Below are positions 16,860 through 18,283 of a stretch of 18,283 bases of DNA, piece after piece. Source of the stretch: Tritrichomonas foetus (Eukaryota > Parabasalia > Tritrichomonadida > Tritrichomonadidae). Location: contig MLAK01000581.1 in assembly GCA_001839685.1 (NCBI GenBank), positions 1-18,283 on the forward strand, read 5' to 3'. The number at the start of each line of letters is the position of its first letter. Position 1 is the first letter of the stretch. Made by a program: the position numbers and the translations under genes. The notes below the pieces were generated by a model that saw only the letters and a list, made by a program, of their open reading frames with translations, had not been told where the DNA came from and made no database searches.

Positions 16860-16898
16860 TGAGCGTTTTGAATCTGAATTTCAATTAACCAATAATCT

Positions 16899-16971
16899 AA
16901 GGTGAATTTTGATGTCTTAAAATTTGACCAATAAAAGGTGAATCAATTGATTCTATGATGTAAATTCACCT
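16899..16971. promoter_or_regulatory. AGGTSAA motif cluster in a divergent promoter
   Basis: Sites are AAGGTGAA at 16899-16906 and 16935-16942, TTGACC at 16924-16929 and TTCACCT at 16965-16971. They lie between the TBC gene start (16859, -) and the thioredoxin-like start (17052, +), so one cluster could serve both genes. Confidence 0.5.
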
Positions 16972-17051
16972 ATGAGGCAAATTTGTCAATCAAAAAATTA
17001 AAAAGCCAACTAAACATTGAATTGTTTCAGTGCTCCGGCCAAATATTAAAA

Positions 17052-18053
17052 ATGCTACTTTTCTACATACTTTCTTCGTCCTTCTGCTTCGGACAAGCAC
17101 CAGGCAAAATAACAACATTAACGCTTGAAAATTGGGATGCTCTCATCGATAAGAGAGATCCTGACTCTGTTTGGATGATTATGTTTACGTCTCAATCCTG
17201 CCCAGCCTGCAAAGTAATATACCCAATCTTCCAAAAGGCTGCTCAAGAGTCTGACGGCATGGTTAACTTCGGTACAGTTCGCGCAGACCAAGAAGAAGGT
17301 CTTCGTCTCAGATTCAACATTATGGTTCTTCCAACCTTCTTAATCATCCACAAGACTGGTCGCACAGAATATTCAGGAAAGAGAAACGAACGTTCTTTCG
17401 TCAACGCAGCCGCAAAGTTCATTCCAGACAAAACCCTTCAAATCGATGATAGCTGGATTAAGGATACTGCCAGCTCCATTATTCTTTTCACAGACAAGCA
17501 GAAGACTCCACCAATATGGGCCGCCATATCCTGCGTTTTCCAAGGACACGCACGTGTTGGAATTACATTCGATTCAGATTTCGACGATCATTACAAAATC
17601 GACAAAAAACCATCAATCGTTTTCGTAAACAGCACACACAAGATTACCTATCAAGGAAAGAACAGCTTCATGGTACTTCGCCAATCCATCCAAGATTTCC
17701 TCGATGGAGTCTATGAAGAACCATTCCAGTTCAATGCTGATTTCTTCCTTCCAGAAGAATATGAGGACGAATGTAAGGACTTCACTGGATATTGCATCAT
17801 GCACGTTGTTCCAGACTTGGATCCCAAAGTTAAAGCGGCTCAAGAAAAATTCAAGAATAATAGACTTAAGTTTTTCTATGGCGATGAGGACCTCCCATTC
17901 TCATTCATGAAGCCAGGCGACCTTTTCATCTTTGCACCACATAGACAATCTGCAATCAAGCTCGAATCACCAAGCGAACTCACCGTCGCTCTTGCAGGTG
18001 TATTCGATGGCTCCACAAACTGGCAAAAGATTGAAACTTTTGGTGAAAAGTGA
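17052..18053 (+). CDS. Secreted/ER thioredoxin (PDI-like) protein
   Basis: I place the start at the ATG at 17052 (333 residues); the frame extends back to a TTG at 16983, which is not a credible start. Residues 1-15 are a signal peptide (MLLFYILSSSFCFG). A thioredoxin domain follows (about 18-127) with active site CPAC (50-53, in SQSCPACK) and the cis-proline at P94 in MVLPTF, so it should form, break or swap disulfides in the secretory pathway. A second region (about 135-235) looks like an inactive thioredoxin fold, as in PDI b domains. The C-terminus ends FGEK with no KDEL-type retention signal and no membrane anchor. Its codon use is richer in C-ending codons than that of neighbouring genes, which suggests high expression. 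Confidence 0.92.
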   Translation: MLLFYILSSSFCFGQAPGKITTLTLENWDALIDKRDPDSVWMIMFTSQSCPACKVIYPIFQKAAQESDGMVNFGTVRADQEEGLRLRFNIMVLPTFLIIHKTGRTEYSGKRNERSFVNAAAKFIPDKTLQIDDSWIKDTASSIILFTDKQKTPPIWAAISCVFQGHARVGITFDSDFDDHYKIDKKPSIVFVNSTHKITYQGKNSFMVLRQSIQDFLDGVYEEPFQFNADFFLPEEYEDECKDFTGYCIMHVVPDLDPKVKAAQEKFKNNRLKFFYGDEDLPFSFMKPGDLFIFAPHRQSAIKLESPSELTVALAGVFDGSTNWQKIETFGEK

Positions 18054-18218
18054 ATGAAATTCAGTATTAGTAAGAATTAGAGCGAAATGACAAATGAAGA
18101 GTGAGTGTGAGATCACAAATTGAATATTTAAATAATCCGTTTATATCTTCTTTTGTTTTGTTTTTGTTTTTTGTTGCTTTTTTTCCTCCTCATTTTTTCT
18201 CTTCTTTTAATTTTTTGG

Positions 18219-18283
18219 GAAGATTGTTTGTGAAGAAATCATTGTTTTTGAAGATAAGATTGTTTGTGAAGATAAGATTGTTT
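18219..18283. repeat. 18-bp tandem repeat at the window end
   Basis: Unit GAAGATAAGATTGTTTGT. A partial copy at 18219-18231, a diverged copy at 18232-18249, a full copy at 18250-18267 and 16 bases of another at 18268-18283, probably continuing past the edge. It follows a T-rich tract (about 18150-18216) downstream of the thioredoxin-like gene. Confidence 0.85.

Noticed and set aside
16983..17051. N-terminal extension of the thioredoxin-like protein from a TTG
   Set aside because: It would bury the signal peptide, which starts cleanly at the ATG at 17052.
1..18283. CRISPR array, bacterial operon or prophage
   Set aside because: No regularly spaced repeats with unique spacers, no ribosome binding sites, and all recognisable genes are eukaryotic in type.

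Overview
The window looks like nuclear DNA of a parabasalid protist, most likely a Tritrichomonas/Trichomonas relative. The reasons are AT-rich intergenic DNA, almost no introns, a short R2R3 Myb gene, an ankyrin protein with the long helical N-terminus typical of trichomonads, a standard code with TAA/TGA stops, and a TCA triplet at or within a few bases of several start codons, like the trichomonad initiator. The species call is inference from gene style; nothing was searched.

Layout. Positions 1-757 hold a decaying asparagine-rich reading frame on the minus strand that runs off the left edge. Next is a near-complete pogo/Tigger-type DNA transposon (758-2155) with 45-bp terminal repeats and a TA on each side. 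Its transposase keeps a D-D-D triad but loses its frame near the C-terminus, inside a 59-bp segment that also occurs, exactly and inverted, at 1-59. A tRNA-Asn gene follows (2235-2307, minus), then an unrecognised helical protein (2398-4251, +) and a cathepsin B-like protein whose catalytic Cys and Asn are replaced (4409-5167, +). After about 1.4 kb of non-coding DNA come an R2R3 Myb protein (6534-7406, -), 2.2 kb of AT-rich spacer, a Mei2-like two-RRM protein (9621-10478, -), and a 317-bp foldback element with a GC-rich core. Then come a membrane-anchored peptidyl-tRNA hydrolase 2 (12026-12526, +), an ankyrin-repeat gene split by two 18-19-nt T-rich inserts (12867-14631, -), a TBC-domain protein lacking the usual catalytic residues (15267-16859, -), and a secreted thioredoxin/PDI-like protein (17052-18053, +), divergent from the TBC gene.

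The genes do not form one pathway. What links several of them is upstream sequence: a short motif AGGTSAA (S = G or C) or its complement clusters in front of at least four start codons or divergent promoters, sometimes as an 11-nt-spaced tandem. The most interesting signals are the two micro-inserts in the ankyrin gene, whose removal restores both frame and ankyrin consensus; the Ser/His/Gly pseudo-cathepsin B; the AGGTSAA motif; and the foldback element.
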